64,000 bases of DNA, taken from NCBI RefSeq assembly GCF_002946355.1, contig NZ_PKOZ01000001.1:62001-126000 (forward strand). Direction: 5' to 3'. The position numbers and the translations under genes are program-made. A model generated the notes under the pieces. That model ran no database searches. It was not told the origin of the DNA and saw only the letters and a list, made by a program, of their open reading frames with translations. The stretch comes from Pradoshia eiseniae (GTDB lineage Bacteria > Bacillota > Bacilli > Bacillales > Pradoshiaceae). The first letter of the stretch is position 1, and the number at the start of each line of letters is the position of its first letter. Of this stretch, positions 50,318 through 57,814 are shown in pieces.

Positions 50318-50950
50318 ATGACAAAGCCGATTGTCATCGGGGTTGCTGGAGGCTCGGGTTCAGGGAAAACGAGTGTAACCAAATCGATTTACGAGAAATT
50401 TAAAGGTCATTCCATCATGATTTTGGAACAGGACTATTATTATAAAGATCAAAGCCATCTTCCTTTTGAGGAGCGCTTGAAGACGAATTATGATCATCCG
50501 CTCGCGTTTGATAATGATCTTCTTCTTGAGCACATTCATAAATTGCTCAATTACGAGAGCATTGACAAGCCTGTCTATGATTATGCGATGCATACGAGAT
50601 CAGAGGAAGTTATCCATGTCGAACCAAAGGATGTTATTATCCTTGAGGGGATTCTCGTCCTTGAAGATGAGCGTCTTCGTGATATAATGGACATTAAATT
50701 ATTTGTCGACACAGATGCAGATCTTCGTATTATTCGACGTATGATGCGCGATATCAAGGAAAGGGGCCGCTCCATTGATTCGGTCATTGAGCAATACACA
50801 TCTGTGGTACGTCCAATGCACAATCAATTTATCGAGCCGACCAAACGCTATGCTGATGTCATCATTCCAGAAGGCGGTCATAACTTCGTTGCTATTGACT
50901 TAATGGTGACAAAGATTCAAACGATTTTAGAACAAAAATCTATGTTATAG
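50318..50950 (+). CDS. udk: Uridine kinase
   Basis: Phosphorylates uridine and cytidine in pyrimidine salvage. The 210 residues are typical. Walker A is GGSGSGKTS (near 11-19), with [11 protein letters not shown] and the lid segment [18 protein letters not shown]. It starts five bases after trhP2 and ends the operon. Confidence 0.97.
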   Translation: MTKPIVIGVAGGSGSGKTSVTKSIYEKFKGHSIMILEQDYYYKDQSHLPFEERLKTNYDHPLAFDNDLLLEHIHKLLNYESIDKPVYDYAMHTRSEEVIHVEPKDVIILEGILVLEDERLRDIMDIKLFVDTDADLRIIRRMMRDIKERGRSIDSVIEQYTSVVRPMHNQFIEPTKRYADVIIPEGGHNFVAIDLMVTKIQTILEQKSML

Positions 50951-51076
50951 AGCTTTCGGATGGGTTGTTAATTTTTTCTAATTTTTCCCTTTAAAAATTG
51001 AGCAATTTTATAAATAATTTGAAAAAATGAATAGACAAATCCTGAAAAACACACTAAGCTAACAAAGAGAGCTTTT

Positions 51077-51100
51077 TGCGCGTTTGGAAACAAACGCGCA
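51077..51100. repeat. Perfect 10-bp inverted repeat with GAAA loop, upstream of greA
   Basis: TGCGCGTTTG (51077-51086) and CAAACGCGCA (51091-51100) enclose GAAA, a GNRA-type tetraloop. It is preceded by TTTTT and followed by AATTAATA, so on the plus strand it lacks the trailing T run of a terminator. It is the only GC-rich piece in an otherwise very AT-rich 259-base gap between udk and greA. Confidence 0.6.
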
Positions 51101-51209
51101 ATTAATATACCATCAGGTATATACATATAAAATCGGTGAATATATATACACATGTATCACCAGAAGCTTTTTTTGCTGCATGGTGAAAGTACAGAAGGAG
51201 TGAATTTTT

Positions 51210-51686
51210 TTGGCGATTGAAAAAGTATTTCCGATGACCAAAGAGGGAAAAGAGAAGCTAGAGAAAGAACTAGAACTATTAAAGACAGTTAAACGTAAAG
51301 AAGTGGTTGAGCGTATCAAGATCGCCCGCAGCTTCGGAGATCTTTCTGAAAACTCCGAGTACGATTCCGCTAAAGAAGAACAAGCATTTGTTGAAGGCAG
51401 AATCACCACAATCGAGAACATGATTCGCAATGCTCAAATCATTGACAGTGATGCTGCACAAGATGGTGTCGTAACGCTCGGTAAATCTGTCACCTTTAAA
51501 GAATTACCGGATGGAGAAGAAGAAACCTATACTATCGTTGGTTCTGCTGAGGCAGATCCATTCGAATACAAAATTTCCAATGATTCCCCTATTGCTCGCA
51601 GCCTTATGGGCAAAAAGCCTGGCGATGAAGTCACGGTAGCGACTCCTGGCGGAGACATGGAAGTTGTCATCGTTTCTGTCCAATAA
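51210..51686 (+). CDS. greA: Transcription elongation factor GreA
   Basis: Rescues backtracked RNA polymerase by stimulating transcript cleavage. The 158 residues match the family: N-terminal coiled coil (about 1-75) with the tip acidic residues in [17 protein letters not shown], and a C-terminal FKBP-like domain with [16 protein letters not shown]. The start is TTG at 51210 after AAGGAG and a T-rich spacer. Confidence 0.97.
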   Translation: MAIEKVFPMTKEGKEKLEKELELLKTVKRKEVVERIKIARSFGDLSENSEYDSAKEEQAFVEGRITTIENMIRNAQIIDSDAAQDGVVTLGKSVTFKELPDGEEETYTIVGSAEADPFEYKISNDSPIARSLMGKKPGDEVTVATPGGDMEVVIVSVQ

Positions 51687-51706
51687 ACTATATAAGAAGT
51701 CTTTTT

Positions 51707-51756
51707 AAAGGACTGCCAATGCTGCTTAACAGTAGAGAAGGCAGTCCTTTTTGTCT
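51707..51756 (+). terminator. Intrinsic terminator after greA
   Basis: AAAGGACTGCC (51707-51717) pairs with GGCAGTCCTTT (51740-51750), with T-rich sequence after it. Confidence 0.8.
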
Positions 51757-51819
51757 TTTCTGACAATTCCGGGTTTGAAATAGATATCCTCTGCCGAGAA
51801 TAGGACAGAGGTGTTCAGT

Positions 51820-53616
51820 ATGAGAAAGAGGGTTCTCTTCACAGCAGTCACGATTTTACTCGTTTTAGGAGTATTCATAGCTAAATTAGCACAAATTCAA
51901 CTGGTACAGACGAAGGACTATTCGAAGCATGGCATCAATCTGCTTGAAAATAGCGTTCAGCAGCGTATTGATGAGATTTCTCTCGATGATGGCAGAGGAG
52001 GCTTCCTTGATAATAGGGGTAACCCGATATCCTATCAAGAGAAGGCTGTTCTTGTTCTGTTTCCATTCGTTAGGAATTTGCGCTGGCCAAAAGAAAAATT
52101 GTCTGCCATCACCGGCATCGAAAAGCAGGTAATTGATGAGAAGCTTCAGGAAGCGAAAGAACCATTTGTTTTAGAGGATCAGGTAATCTTAGAACTCGAT
52201 GACAGGCAGATTAAAGCCGTCAATGATTTGCGCATACCGGGGATTATTGCTGTTAAAAAACGATTTGCCGGTGTACCGTCCGTGGCGAATCATCTTTTAG
52301 GCACATTAACCCTTGATAAGGGAGAAATCGACTCGGTTCATGCAAACGGAAGCACATCTAGTTCTGTTGATTACCGCACAAGGGTGGGAAGAACAGGGTT
52401 GGAGAAAGCATTTCAGCTCTTTTTGAAGGGTAATGGGACAAAACGTCTGCTATATCATAAAGCGGCTAATGGGCTGCCGCTCTTTGGAGTCGATATTCGC
52501 TATCTGGATACGAGCGGCTCTGGAGAAAGGGTAAATATCCAGACGACCATTGATACAGCTATTCAAAAGCTGGCGGAAGAGACAGTGAAGAGCCATAGAA
52601 TGAAAAAGGGCGGAATTGTTATTATTGATATTCAAACTAGTGACATCCTTGCAATGGTGTCTACGCCTTTATTAAATGAAAAGGACATGAATGATGAGGG
52701 GAATATCAATCAAATGCTCCTTCCGCAAACGCCAGGCTCTATATTCAAAACGGTCATTGCAGCCGCAGCGATTGAGGAAGGCTTAGAGCTTGAAGGGAGA
52801 ACCTTTAATGGGAATCTTGATCATTTAGACCGAGAAGTGAGCGGAGAGACAGGCAGGCGGCTTGGCAGTGTCACTTTCGAAAAAGGGTTTGCCTTAAGTT
52901 CTAATCAAGTATTCGGAGTGCTCGGCAAAGAACTCGCAAGGGAAAATCCAGACCTGATAGAAAGTTATGCCCGAAAATTAGGGTTATTGGGCTTGAATGG
53001 CTGGTCAGGAAGCGTTTTTCACACCCCTGTTCTAAATCAATTGCCGGAAGAACGGAAAGGGAGTGTATGGAAGGATGATTCCATGAAGGAAGATCCTAAC
53101 TTCGTGGCGAATACTTCAATAGGGCAATTAGATGTGAAGATAACCCCGCTTGCTGCTGCAAATATGATGGCGACCATTGCCAGAGGAGGCGAGCGGATGC
53201 AAGTGCGGGCTGCATCGAGAGCCGTTGATGATAATGGGCTTACACTAGCCAAATTCACGCCCCAGGCGGCTGATGAGCAAGAAATCTCATCTGTAACGGC
53301 AAGCAAGCTCCAGCAATTACTGCGAGGGGTTGTCATTGCGGAGGGACCCAATACAACGGCAGGAAAGCTGAAATCAGCCAAATATGAAGTGGCGGGCAAG
53401 AGTGGTACAGCAGAAGTCGGGGATAAGAACAGTCATAAATATAATAAATGGTTTGTCGGTTATTTTCCGTTCCAGCAACCAAAGTATGCGATGGCTGTAG
53501 TAGACCTTGAGACAGGGGAGCAATCAGGCTCCATTAGTTCTATCTATCTTGAGCTTGTCAATGGAATACATGACTTACATACAAAGGGAATGAAGAATTC
53601 TCAAAAGATTGAATAA
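51820..53616 (+). CDS. Class B penicillin-binding protein (YrrR/PbpI-like)
   Basis: Membrane-anchored transpeptidase of 598 residues. One N-terminal helix (about 6-26) is followed by a dimerisation region (about 40-240) and the transpeptidase domain with the three active-site motifs: STPGSIFKT-type SxxK as GSIFK (near 310), SSN in FALSSNQVFG, and KSGTA in VAGKSGTAEV. B. subtilis YrrR (PbpI) is a forespore-expressed protein at the same map place. The ATG at 51820 follows AGAGGTG; a GTG at 51811 overlaps that site. Confidence 0.9.
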   Translation: MRKRVLFTAVTILLVLGVFIAKLAQIQLVQTKDYSKHGINLLENSVQQRIDEISLDDGRGGFLDNRGNPISYQEKAVLVLFPFVRNLRWPKEKLSAITGIEKQVIDEKLQEAKEPFVLEDQVILELDDRQIKAVNDLRIPGIIAVKKRFAGVPSVANHLLGTLTLDKGEIDSVHANGSTSSSVDYRTRVGRTGLEKAFQLFLKGNGTKRLLYHKAANGLPLFGVDIRYLDTSGSGERVNIQTTIDTAIQKLAEETVKSHRMKKGGIVIIDIQTSDILAMVSTPLLNEKDMNDEGNINQMLLPQTPGSIFKTVIAAAAIEEGLELEGRTFNGNLDHLDREVSGETGRRLGSVTFEKGFALSSNQVFGVLGKELARENPDLIESYARKLGLLGLNGWSGSVFHTPVLNQLPEERKGSVWKDDSMKEDPNFVANTSIGQLDVKITPLAAANMMATIARGGERMQVRAASRAVDDNGLTLAKFTPQAADEQEISSVTASKLQQLLRGVVIAEGPNTTAGKLKSAKYEVAGKSGTAEVGDKNSHKYNKWFVGYFPFQQPKYAMAVVDLETGEQSGSISSIYLELVNGIHDLHTKGMKNSQKIE

Positions 53617-53682
53617 CTTTTAGGGTGAAGAAATCCATGTTAAAATAGTGTTTATTCAAACATAGGCGAGGAGGAAGGGTTT

Positions 53683-54396
53683 GTGGGAAAAGAACGTTAT
53701 TCCTCACGGGTGGCAAAACGTAAAGATAAAAAGGTTAACAAAATCTATAATATCTTAATAAGTGTAGTAGTGTTATTGATTGTAGTGGTCGGTGCTGTTA
53801 TTTTCCTTGGTGGTAATGATGATCAGCCAACCAGCAATGATACGCAAACTGCCTCGAACACAGCCGATAATGATGAGGGCGAATCGGATAAGGATACTGA
53901 AACAAACAATGATGAGAATGATACGGCAACAGATTCTGAAGGCGGACAAACAGACCCGAATGAGTCCAGTGATGATACTTCCAGTGATTCAGACAAGGAT
54001 GCGTCTGAGGAAAAGGAGCCGGCTGATTCTGAGGATGAGGAGAAAGAATCAGAGATTACAGAAGAAACTCCTTCCGACAGCAATGTAGAAAAAGCCTATA
54101 CAGACCCCGCCTGGGAACCGGTTGGTACAGAGCAGTCGGGTGAGCATGTAACCCAGTATGAACAAGGTTCTGTTGACTGGCAGGAGATGGAGAAAGCTCT
54201 TGCCTATGGAGCGGGTATTAGTGAGGGCGACATGAAGGTCTACTGGCTAGGTAATGGCGGCTCGCCTGACACAGCTGTCGGCACCGTCAGTCCAAATGAC
54301 GATTCAGAGACCTACCGTGTTCATATTCAATGGGTCGACGGCCAAGGCTGGAAGCCGACAAAGGTTGAAAAGTTAAAGGTAAACGATAAGAAATAA
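53683..54396 (+). CDS. DUF1510 family membrane protein (YrrS-like)
   Basis: Protein of 237 residues with three parts: a basic N-terminus (KERYSSRVAKRKDKKVNK), one membrane helix (about 24-46), a long disordered acidic linker rich in Asp, Glu, Ser, Thr and Asn (about 48-135), and a C-terminal DUF1510 domain (about 137-235, ending HIQWVDGQGWKPTKVEKLKV). The linker suggests an extracellular reach into the wall. It follows the PBP gene as yrrS follows yrrR in B. subtilis. The start is GTG at 53683 with GAGGAGGAAGG upstream. Confidence 0.88.
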   Translation: MGKERYSSRVAKRKDKKVNKIYNILISVVVLLIVVVGAVIFLGGNDDQPTSNDTQTASNTADNDEGESDKDTETNNDENDTATDSEGGQTDPNESSDDTSSDSDKDASEEKEPADSEDEEKESEITEETPSDSNVEKAYTDPAWEPVGTEQSGEHVTQYEQGSVDWQEMEKALAYGAGISEGDMKVYWLGNGGSPDTAVGTVSPNDDSETYRVHIQWVDGQGWKPTKVEKLKVNDKK

Positions 54397-54413
54397 CGAT
54401 TCAATTCAATGGT

Positions 54414-54449
54414 CCGGGTTTCCCGAGCGTTTGGAAACCCGGCTTTTTC
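54414..54449 (+). terminator. Intrinsic terminator after the yrrS-like gene
   Basis: CCGGGTTTCC (54414-54423) pairs perfectly with GGAAACCCGG (54433-54442), followed by CTTTTTC. Confidence 0.9.
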
Positions 54450-54479
54450 TATGGCAAGATAAGCAGGAGGGGAAATCAG

Positions 54480-54689
54480 ATGGAATTCTCATTAGAGTTG
54501 ATTGAGGATAAGATTGAGATTTTTGAAGCATCAAGCCCAAAGGCACTCGAAAAACAAATTGAGAAACAGATTAACCATAATAAGGCAATTATGCTGACTG
54601 TAAATACGGTTTCCTATCAAATTTATACGAGCCCGGAAGGAAAGCCAACTTACTCGGCAGCCGTTCATTTTAAGCTGAAGAAGCTATAA
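54480..54689 (+). CDS. DUF2536 family protein (YrzA-like)
   Basis: Small protein of 69 residues with alternating beta/alpha pattern (MEFSLELIEDKIEIFEA; LEKQIEKQINHNKAIMLTV). It matches DUF2536/YrzA in size and position between yrrS and mtnN. Function unknown. GGAGGGGAAAT precedes the ATG. Confidence 0.8.
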   Translation: MEFSLELIEDKIEIFEASSPKALEKQIEKQINHNKAIMLTVNTVSYQIYTSPEGKPTYSAAVHFKLKKL

Positions 54690-54722
54690 AGAATACATAG
54701 GATAAAAAGGAGCGATTAGGCT

Positions 54723-55421
54723 ATGAAGATTGCTATTATTGGAGCAATGGAAGAAGAAGTTGCAGTATTGAGAGAAAAGATAGAAGAGAGTGAATCAGTG
54801 GTCATTGCCAATACGGAATATACGTCAGGGAAGATGCATGGCGCGGATGTCATCCTCCTCAAATGCGGTATAGGGAAAGTGAATGCTGCGATGGGAACAG
54901 CAGTGTTATTGGAGAAATTCAAGCCTGACTTCATCATTAATACTGGTTCAGCGGGTGGATATAACCCTGACTTAAACGTAGGGGATATCGTCATTTCAAC
55001 TGAGGTGAGACATCATGATGTCGATGTGACTGCCTTTGGTTATGAATATGGACAAGTGCCAAAGCTTCCAGCTGGCTTTATGGCAGATGAGAAGCTTGTG
55101 GAAATCGCGGCAAGGATAGCGGAAGGAATCGAGGGTGTACAGGCTGGCAAAGGGCTGATTGTTACTGGAGATGTGTTTATGTCAGATCCTGCGCGCGCTG
55201 ATTTTGTCAGAGGACAATTCCCGCAGCTTCAGGCCGTAGAAATGGAAGCGGCTGCGATTGCCCAGGTTGCCTACCAGTTTGGTGTACCTTTTGTCGTAAC
55301 CCGAGCTTTGAGCGATATTGCAGGAAAAGAAAGTGACGTTTCCTTTGACCAATTCCTTGATCAGGCGGCACGTCACTCTGCACACCTAGCGATGGAAATG
55401 GTCAAAGAGTTAGCGAAATAA
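54723..55421 (+). CDS. mtnN: 5'-methylthioadenosine/S-adenosylhomocysteine nucleosidase
   Basis: Cleaves adenine from MTA and SAH, recycling by-products of SAM-using enzymes. The 232 residues fit. Motifs are IGAMEEEV at the start, INTGSAGGY, the [11 protein letters not shown] segment with the catalytic glutamate, and [10 protein letters not shown] containing the catalytic aspartate. In B. subtilis (from memory) it lies in the yrrT-mtnN-mccA-mccB-yrhC operon; here yrrT, mccA and mccB are not present and the yrhC-like gene follows directly. AAAAGGAG precedes the ATG. Confidence 0.96.
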   Translation: MKIAIIGAMEEEVAVLREKIEESESVVIANTEYTSGKMHGADVILLKCGIGKVNAAMGTAVLLEKFKPDFIINTGSAGGYNPDLNVGDIVISTEVRHHDVDVTAFGYEYGQVPKLPAGFMADEKLVEIAARIAEGIEGVQAGKGLIVTGDVFMSDPARADFVRGQFPQLQAVEMEAAAIAQVAYQFGVPFVVTRALSDIAGKESDVSFDQFLDQAARHSAHLAMEMVKELAK

Positions 55422-55520
55422 AGAAAACTTCGCTGGCAAGACTGTCACTAATTACATGTATGGCAAGCGGCTTCTTCATGATAAGATTAGGCTAACTTCT
55501 ATGTGGAGAGGAGTTTCGCC

Positions 55521-55736
55521 ATGAAAGAGAAAATAGAAGATTACAAACGCTTTGCGGTCACGCTTTTAATCGTGAGCTTCTTCTTCTTCATCGGGTCCGT
55601 ACTCCCGAAAGAAGGCTTAAGCATATCAACGAGGGAAGCATTAGTCGCGGCAACGACAGCCGCATTGACTGGGTCTATTATCTGCTTTTCTTTATCTGCC
55701 AAGTATCAAAAGAAGCTGGATAATGAAGAGTTTTAA
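55521..55736 (+). CDS. YrhC-like two-helix membrane protein
   Basis: Protein of 71 residues with two membrane helices (about 13-29 and 43-60) and a charged end, the YrhC family pattern. The ATG at 55521 follows GGAGAGGAG; a GTG at 55503 lies before that site. It is left as the remnant partner of a sulfur-recycling operon whose other members are missing here. A strong terminator follows. Confidence 0.8.
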   Translation: MKEKIEDYKRFAVTLLIVSFFFFIGSVLPKEGLSISTREALVAATTAALTGSIICFSLSAKYQKKLDNEEF

Positions 55737-55744
55737 TCATATAT

Positions 55745-55790
55745 CCCCATAGGTCCTACATTAACTTGTTGAACCTATGGGGATTTTTTA
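55745..55790 (+). terminator. Intrinsic terminator after the yrhC-like gene
   Basis: CCCCATAGGT (55745-55754) pairs perfectly with ACCTATGGGG (55773-55782), followed by ATTTTTT. Confidence 0.9.
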
Positions 55791-55860
55791 ATTCTAATAA
55801 GTAAGTTGTTAAGTCCACTGGGGTATATTTTAAAAAATTGAAAAAATATTCAATTACCTA

Positions 55861-55889
55861 TTTACTTAGCAGTTGTTGTTGGATATAAT
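55861..55889 (+). promoter_or_regulatory. SigA-type promoter of the tiny-ORF cluster
   Basis: TTTACT (55861-55866), 17 bases, perfect TATAAT (55884-55889). An inverted repeat ATTGAA...TTCAAT (55837-55854) lies just upstream of the -35 and could be an operator or activator site. Confidence 0.65.
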
Positions 55890-55925
55890 TTACATGTAAA
55901 TAAATTCAAGAGGAGGTCGAACACA

Positions 55926-55997
55926 ATGATTCGTCACGTAGCTCATATGGTTCAAGTTAAACCTAATTTCATATTGCAAGTTCGGCCGCTGTCTTAG
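55926..55997 (+). CDS. Very small ORF A (23 residues), leader peptide or toxin-like
   Basis: Starts at ATG behind a perfect AGGAGGT and runs 23 codons (beginning MIRHVAHMVQVK, ending VRPLS), basic and amphipathic. A promoter lies 35 bases upstream and two terminator-type hairpins follow. Nothing recognised by homology. The ribosome site and placement argue for real translation; it could be a leader peptide acting on the hairpins. Too short to prove from sequence. Confidence 0.55.
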   Translation: MIRHVAHMVQVKPNFILQVRPLS

Positions 55998-56037
55998 GTA
56001 TTCCCACGAAAGTTCATTTCGTTACGATGCAAGCAAT

Positions 56038-56070
56038 CCGCAGCGCTGAATGATGCTCTGCGGCTTTTTT
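56038..56070 (+). terminator. Terminator-like hairpin 1 in the tiny-ORF cluster
   Basis: CCGCAG (56038-56043) pairs with CTGCGG (56058-56063), followed by CTTTTTT. Confidence 0.75.
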
Positions 56071-56111
56071 ACGCCTTAATAACGATAATAGGGAAAATGA
56101 TCCCTGTTTGT

Positions 56112-56138
56112 AACCGCAGAGCGAATCTGCGGTTTTTT
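56112..56138 (+). terminator. Terminator-like hairpin 2 in the tiny-ORF cluster
   Basis: AACCGCAGA (56112-56120) pairs with TCTGCGGTT, followed by TTTTTTG. It shares its CCGCAG/CTGCGG core with hairpin 1. Confidence 0.8.
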
Positions 56139-56190
56139 GCTTGTTTAAAGGCAGATTCGTGTGAATGCTTAAAGAAAAGGAGGTTTTTTT

Positions 56191-56262
56191 GTGAAGGTTT
56201 TCATGGCTGCTAAAGATGGATTAATGAAGAGTACTTTAAAAGGAGGAGGTGAATATACATGA
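56191..56262 (+). CDS. Very small ORF B (23 residues), coupled upstream of a YrzI-like gene
   Basis: GTG start after AAAAGGAGG and a T-rich spacer; the peptide begins VKVFMAAKDGLMKSTLK and ends GGGEYT. Its last codons are themselves the AAAGGAGGAGGTG ribosome site of the next ORF, and the two overlap as ATGA. In B. subtilis (from memory) the yrzI mRNA has a similar cryptic small ORF (S1025) that is the translation-dependent target of the RNase Rae1. Equivalence is inferred from arrangement only. Confidence 0.6.
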   Translation: MKVFMAAKDGLMKSTLKGGGEYT

Positions 56263-56393
56263 GGATTAATATGATACTGTTTACAATCATGATTGAGGCT
56301 AACAAACTGAATTGCGAAGATTATAAGCAAATGAACGCGGTAAAAAATGAAATGCTTGACCGTAAAGCGGATAATTTTAATAAATTGTTCTAA
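56259..56393 (+). CDS. YrzI-type small protein (44 residues)
   Basis: ATG at 56259, eight bases after an AGGAGGAGGTG site. The protein has a hydrophobic start (MILFTIMIE) and a charged helical remainder (CEDYKQMNAVKNEMLDRKA), fitting the YrzI small-protein family of Bacillus, members of which are reported toxic when over-expressed. B. subtilis yrzI lies near yrhC, as here. Overlap with ORF B implies translational coupling. Confidence 0.6.
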   Translation: MRINMILFTIMIEANKLNCEDYKQMNAVKNEMLDRKADNFNKLF

Positions 56394-56438
56394 GGTTGTG
56401 TGAAAAAATCTAAATCTAATGGAAAGAAGGGATTAAAT

Positions 56439-56501
56439 ATGAAAAGCGTCCTACTTGTTGTTCCATCTAAAATTTTCTGGATTTATAAAGATAGCGCATA
56501 A
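56439..56501 (+). CDS. Very small ORF D (20 residues)
   Basis: ATG after AAGGGAT; hydrophobic peptide beginning MKSVLLVVPSKIFWIY. It follows the YrzI-like ORF by 45 bases. No homologue recognised. It could be a small membrane peptide or chance; the ribosome site and clustering with other tiny ORFs are the only support. Confidence 0.4.
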   Translation: MKSVLLVVPSKIFWIYKDSA

Positions 56502-56626
56502 ATTCGGTTAAGGGCACAATGGTGTGGGAGAATTCTCGAAATTCTTCTTCGTCTATTGTCCAATTTCAAGGGAATTTGATTGTCCTATAAGTGACTTTTT
56601 CTAGAATAGGACGTCTCTAAAAGAAA

Positions 56627-56657
56627 AACTTATGCCCCGACAGGCATAAGTTTTTTG
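56627..56657. terminator. Bidirectional terminator between the tiny ORFs and the YjcZ-type gene
   Basis: AACTTATGCC (56627-56636) pairs perfectly with GGCATAAGTT, with A and T tracts on both sides. A second perfect pair, GTCCTAT...ATAGGAC, lies just before it (56582-56612). Confidence 0.9.
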
Positions 56658-56658
56658 T

Positions 56659-56835
56659 TTACTTGAGGGGCGGACCATAATAACCTCCTCCAAAGAAGAC
56701 CCAAAAGCCAAAGATGAACAGGAGAATAAACAAGATAATTAATATGGCATAGCCTGCTCCGAATCCTCCCCGACAAGGAGGCGGCGGGCAGAAGCCTGGC
56801 CCATATCCGGGCCCGCCAAATCCATAAGGGTACAT
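56659..56835 (-). CDS. YjcZ family tiny sporulation-associated membrane protein
   Basis: Protein of 58 residues: a Gly/Pro/Tyr-rich N-terminus (YPYGFGGPGYGPGF), then a single hydrophobic helix (GYAILIILFILLFIFGFWVF), and a short GGGYYGPPL end. This is the TIGR01732/YjcZ pattern, peptides often found in spores of Bacillus. AAGGAGGGG precedes the ATG at 56835. It is divergent from sigK and convergent with the tiny-ORF cluster. Confidence 0.82.
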   Translation of the reverse strand: MYPYGFGGPGYGPGFCPPPPCRGGFGAGYAILIILFILLFIFGFWVFFGGGYYGPPLK

Positions 56836-56955
56836 AGAATCCCCTCCTTATATTTTAATTACTGACAGTGTATGGGTTAGAAGGAGTTAGAGTTTGGGCG
56901 AATGACGGATATCCGCTAATTTTCAACCGTACATGCAAGAACTAGTTCCTCTTGT

Positions 56956-56964
56956 CATACATAT
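56956..56964 (+). promoter_or_regulatory. Possible SigE-type -10 element before sigK
   Basis: CATACATAT (56956-56964), about 45 bases before the sigK start, resembles the mother-cell SigE -10 consensus (CATACAnT). A convincing -35 at 13-15 bases was not found. Confidence 0.35.
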
Positions 56965-57006
56965 CTAGTAGGCGACCTGGTTGAATAAAGGGAGGAGATG
57001 ATTCAT

Positions 57007-57723
57007 TTGACAGGATTAATGGCAGCTTTTGGATATTTCATCAAGGAATTGGTCTTTCTCGTTTCTTATGTCAAGAACAACGCCTTCCCACAGCCATTGT
57101 CGGCTAGTGAGGAGAGAGCATGCCTTGAAAAGATGGCCCAAGGGGATGCTGAAGCCCGCAACCTCCTGATTGAGCATAATTTAAGGCTCGTGGCTCATAT
57201 CGTTAAGAAGTTTGAAAACACGGGAGAAGATACGGAGGATTTAATTTCCATTGGCACAATCGGATTGATCAAGGCAATTGAGTCCTATTCATCTGGCAAA
57301 GGCACGAAATTAGCTACATATGCGGCCCGCTGCATAGAGAATGAAATATTGATGCATCTGAGAGTCATTAAAAAGACGAAGAAGGATGTATCTCTTCATG
57401 ACCCGATTGGTCAAGACAAAGAAGGAAATGAGATATCTTTGCTGGATATCCTGAAATCGGAATCAGAGGATGTCATTGATACGATTCAATTGAATATGGA
57501 GCTTGAAAAGGTGAAGAAATACATTGATGTCCTTGATGACCGGGAAAAGGAAGTAATTGTCGGCCGATTTGGGCTTGATTTGAAAAAGGAGAAGACTCAA
57601 CGAGAAATTGCAAAGGAATTGGGTATTTCAAGAAGCTATGTCTCAAGGATTGAAAAGCGCGCATTAATGAAAATGTTTCATGAATTTTACCGGGCTGAAA
57701 AAGAAAGAAGGAAGCAAAAATAG
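57007..57723 (+). CDS. sigK: RNA polymerase sigma factor SigK precursor, uninterrupted
   Basis: Late mother-cell sigma factor of 238 residues. The pro-sequence (about the first 20 residues, ending KELVFLVS before YVKNN) is removed by SpoIVFB. Region 2 holds [30 protein letters not shown]-type motifs and region 4 is [23 protein letters not shown]. The start is the TTG at 57007, nine bases after GGAGGAG; ATG 56998 is too close to that site. The gene is continuous, unlike B. subtilis where the skin element splits it. BofC, the upstream checkpoint inhibitor, is also encoded in this window. Confidence 0.97.
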   Translation: MTGLMAAFGYFIKELVFLVSYVKNNAFPQPLSASEERACLEKMAQGDAEARNLLIEHNLRLVAHIVKKFENTGEDTEDLISIGTIGLIKAIESYSSGKGTKLATYAARCIENEILMHLRVIKKTKKDVSLHDPIGQDKEGNEISLLDILKSESEDVIDTIQLNMELEKVKKYIDVLDDREKEVIVGRFGLDLKKEKTQREIAKELGISRSYVSRIEKRALMKMFHEFYRAEKERRKQK

Positions 57724-57728
57724 CACTA

Positions 57729-57758
57729 AACGGACAAATCTACCTGTCCGTTTTTTTT
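57729..57758 (+). terminator. Intrinsic terminator after sigK
   Basis: AACGGAC (57729-57735) pairs with GTCCGTT, followed by eight T. Confidence 0.85.
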
Positions 57759-57814
57759 GCGTTCAAGGAAATAATAAGAGTACGCGAGAAGGAGACGATT
57801 GAGGTGGTTTTAAC

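Noticed and set aside
55745-56657. CRISPR array or small RNA repeat array, suggested by repeated hairpins
   Set aside because: Hairpins are terminator-like with T tails, irregularly spaced, and have no constant repeat-spacer pattern or cas genes.
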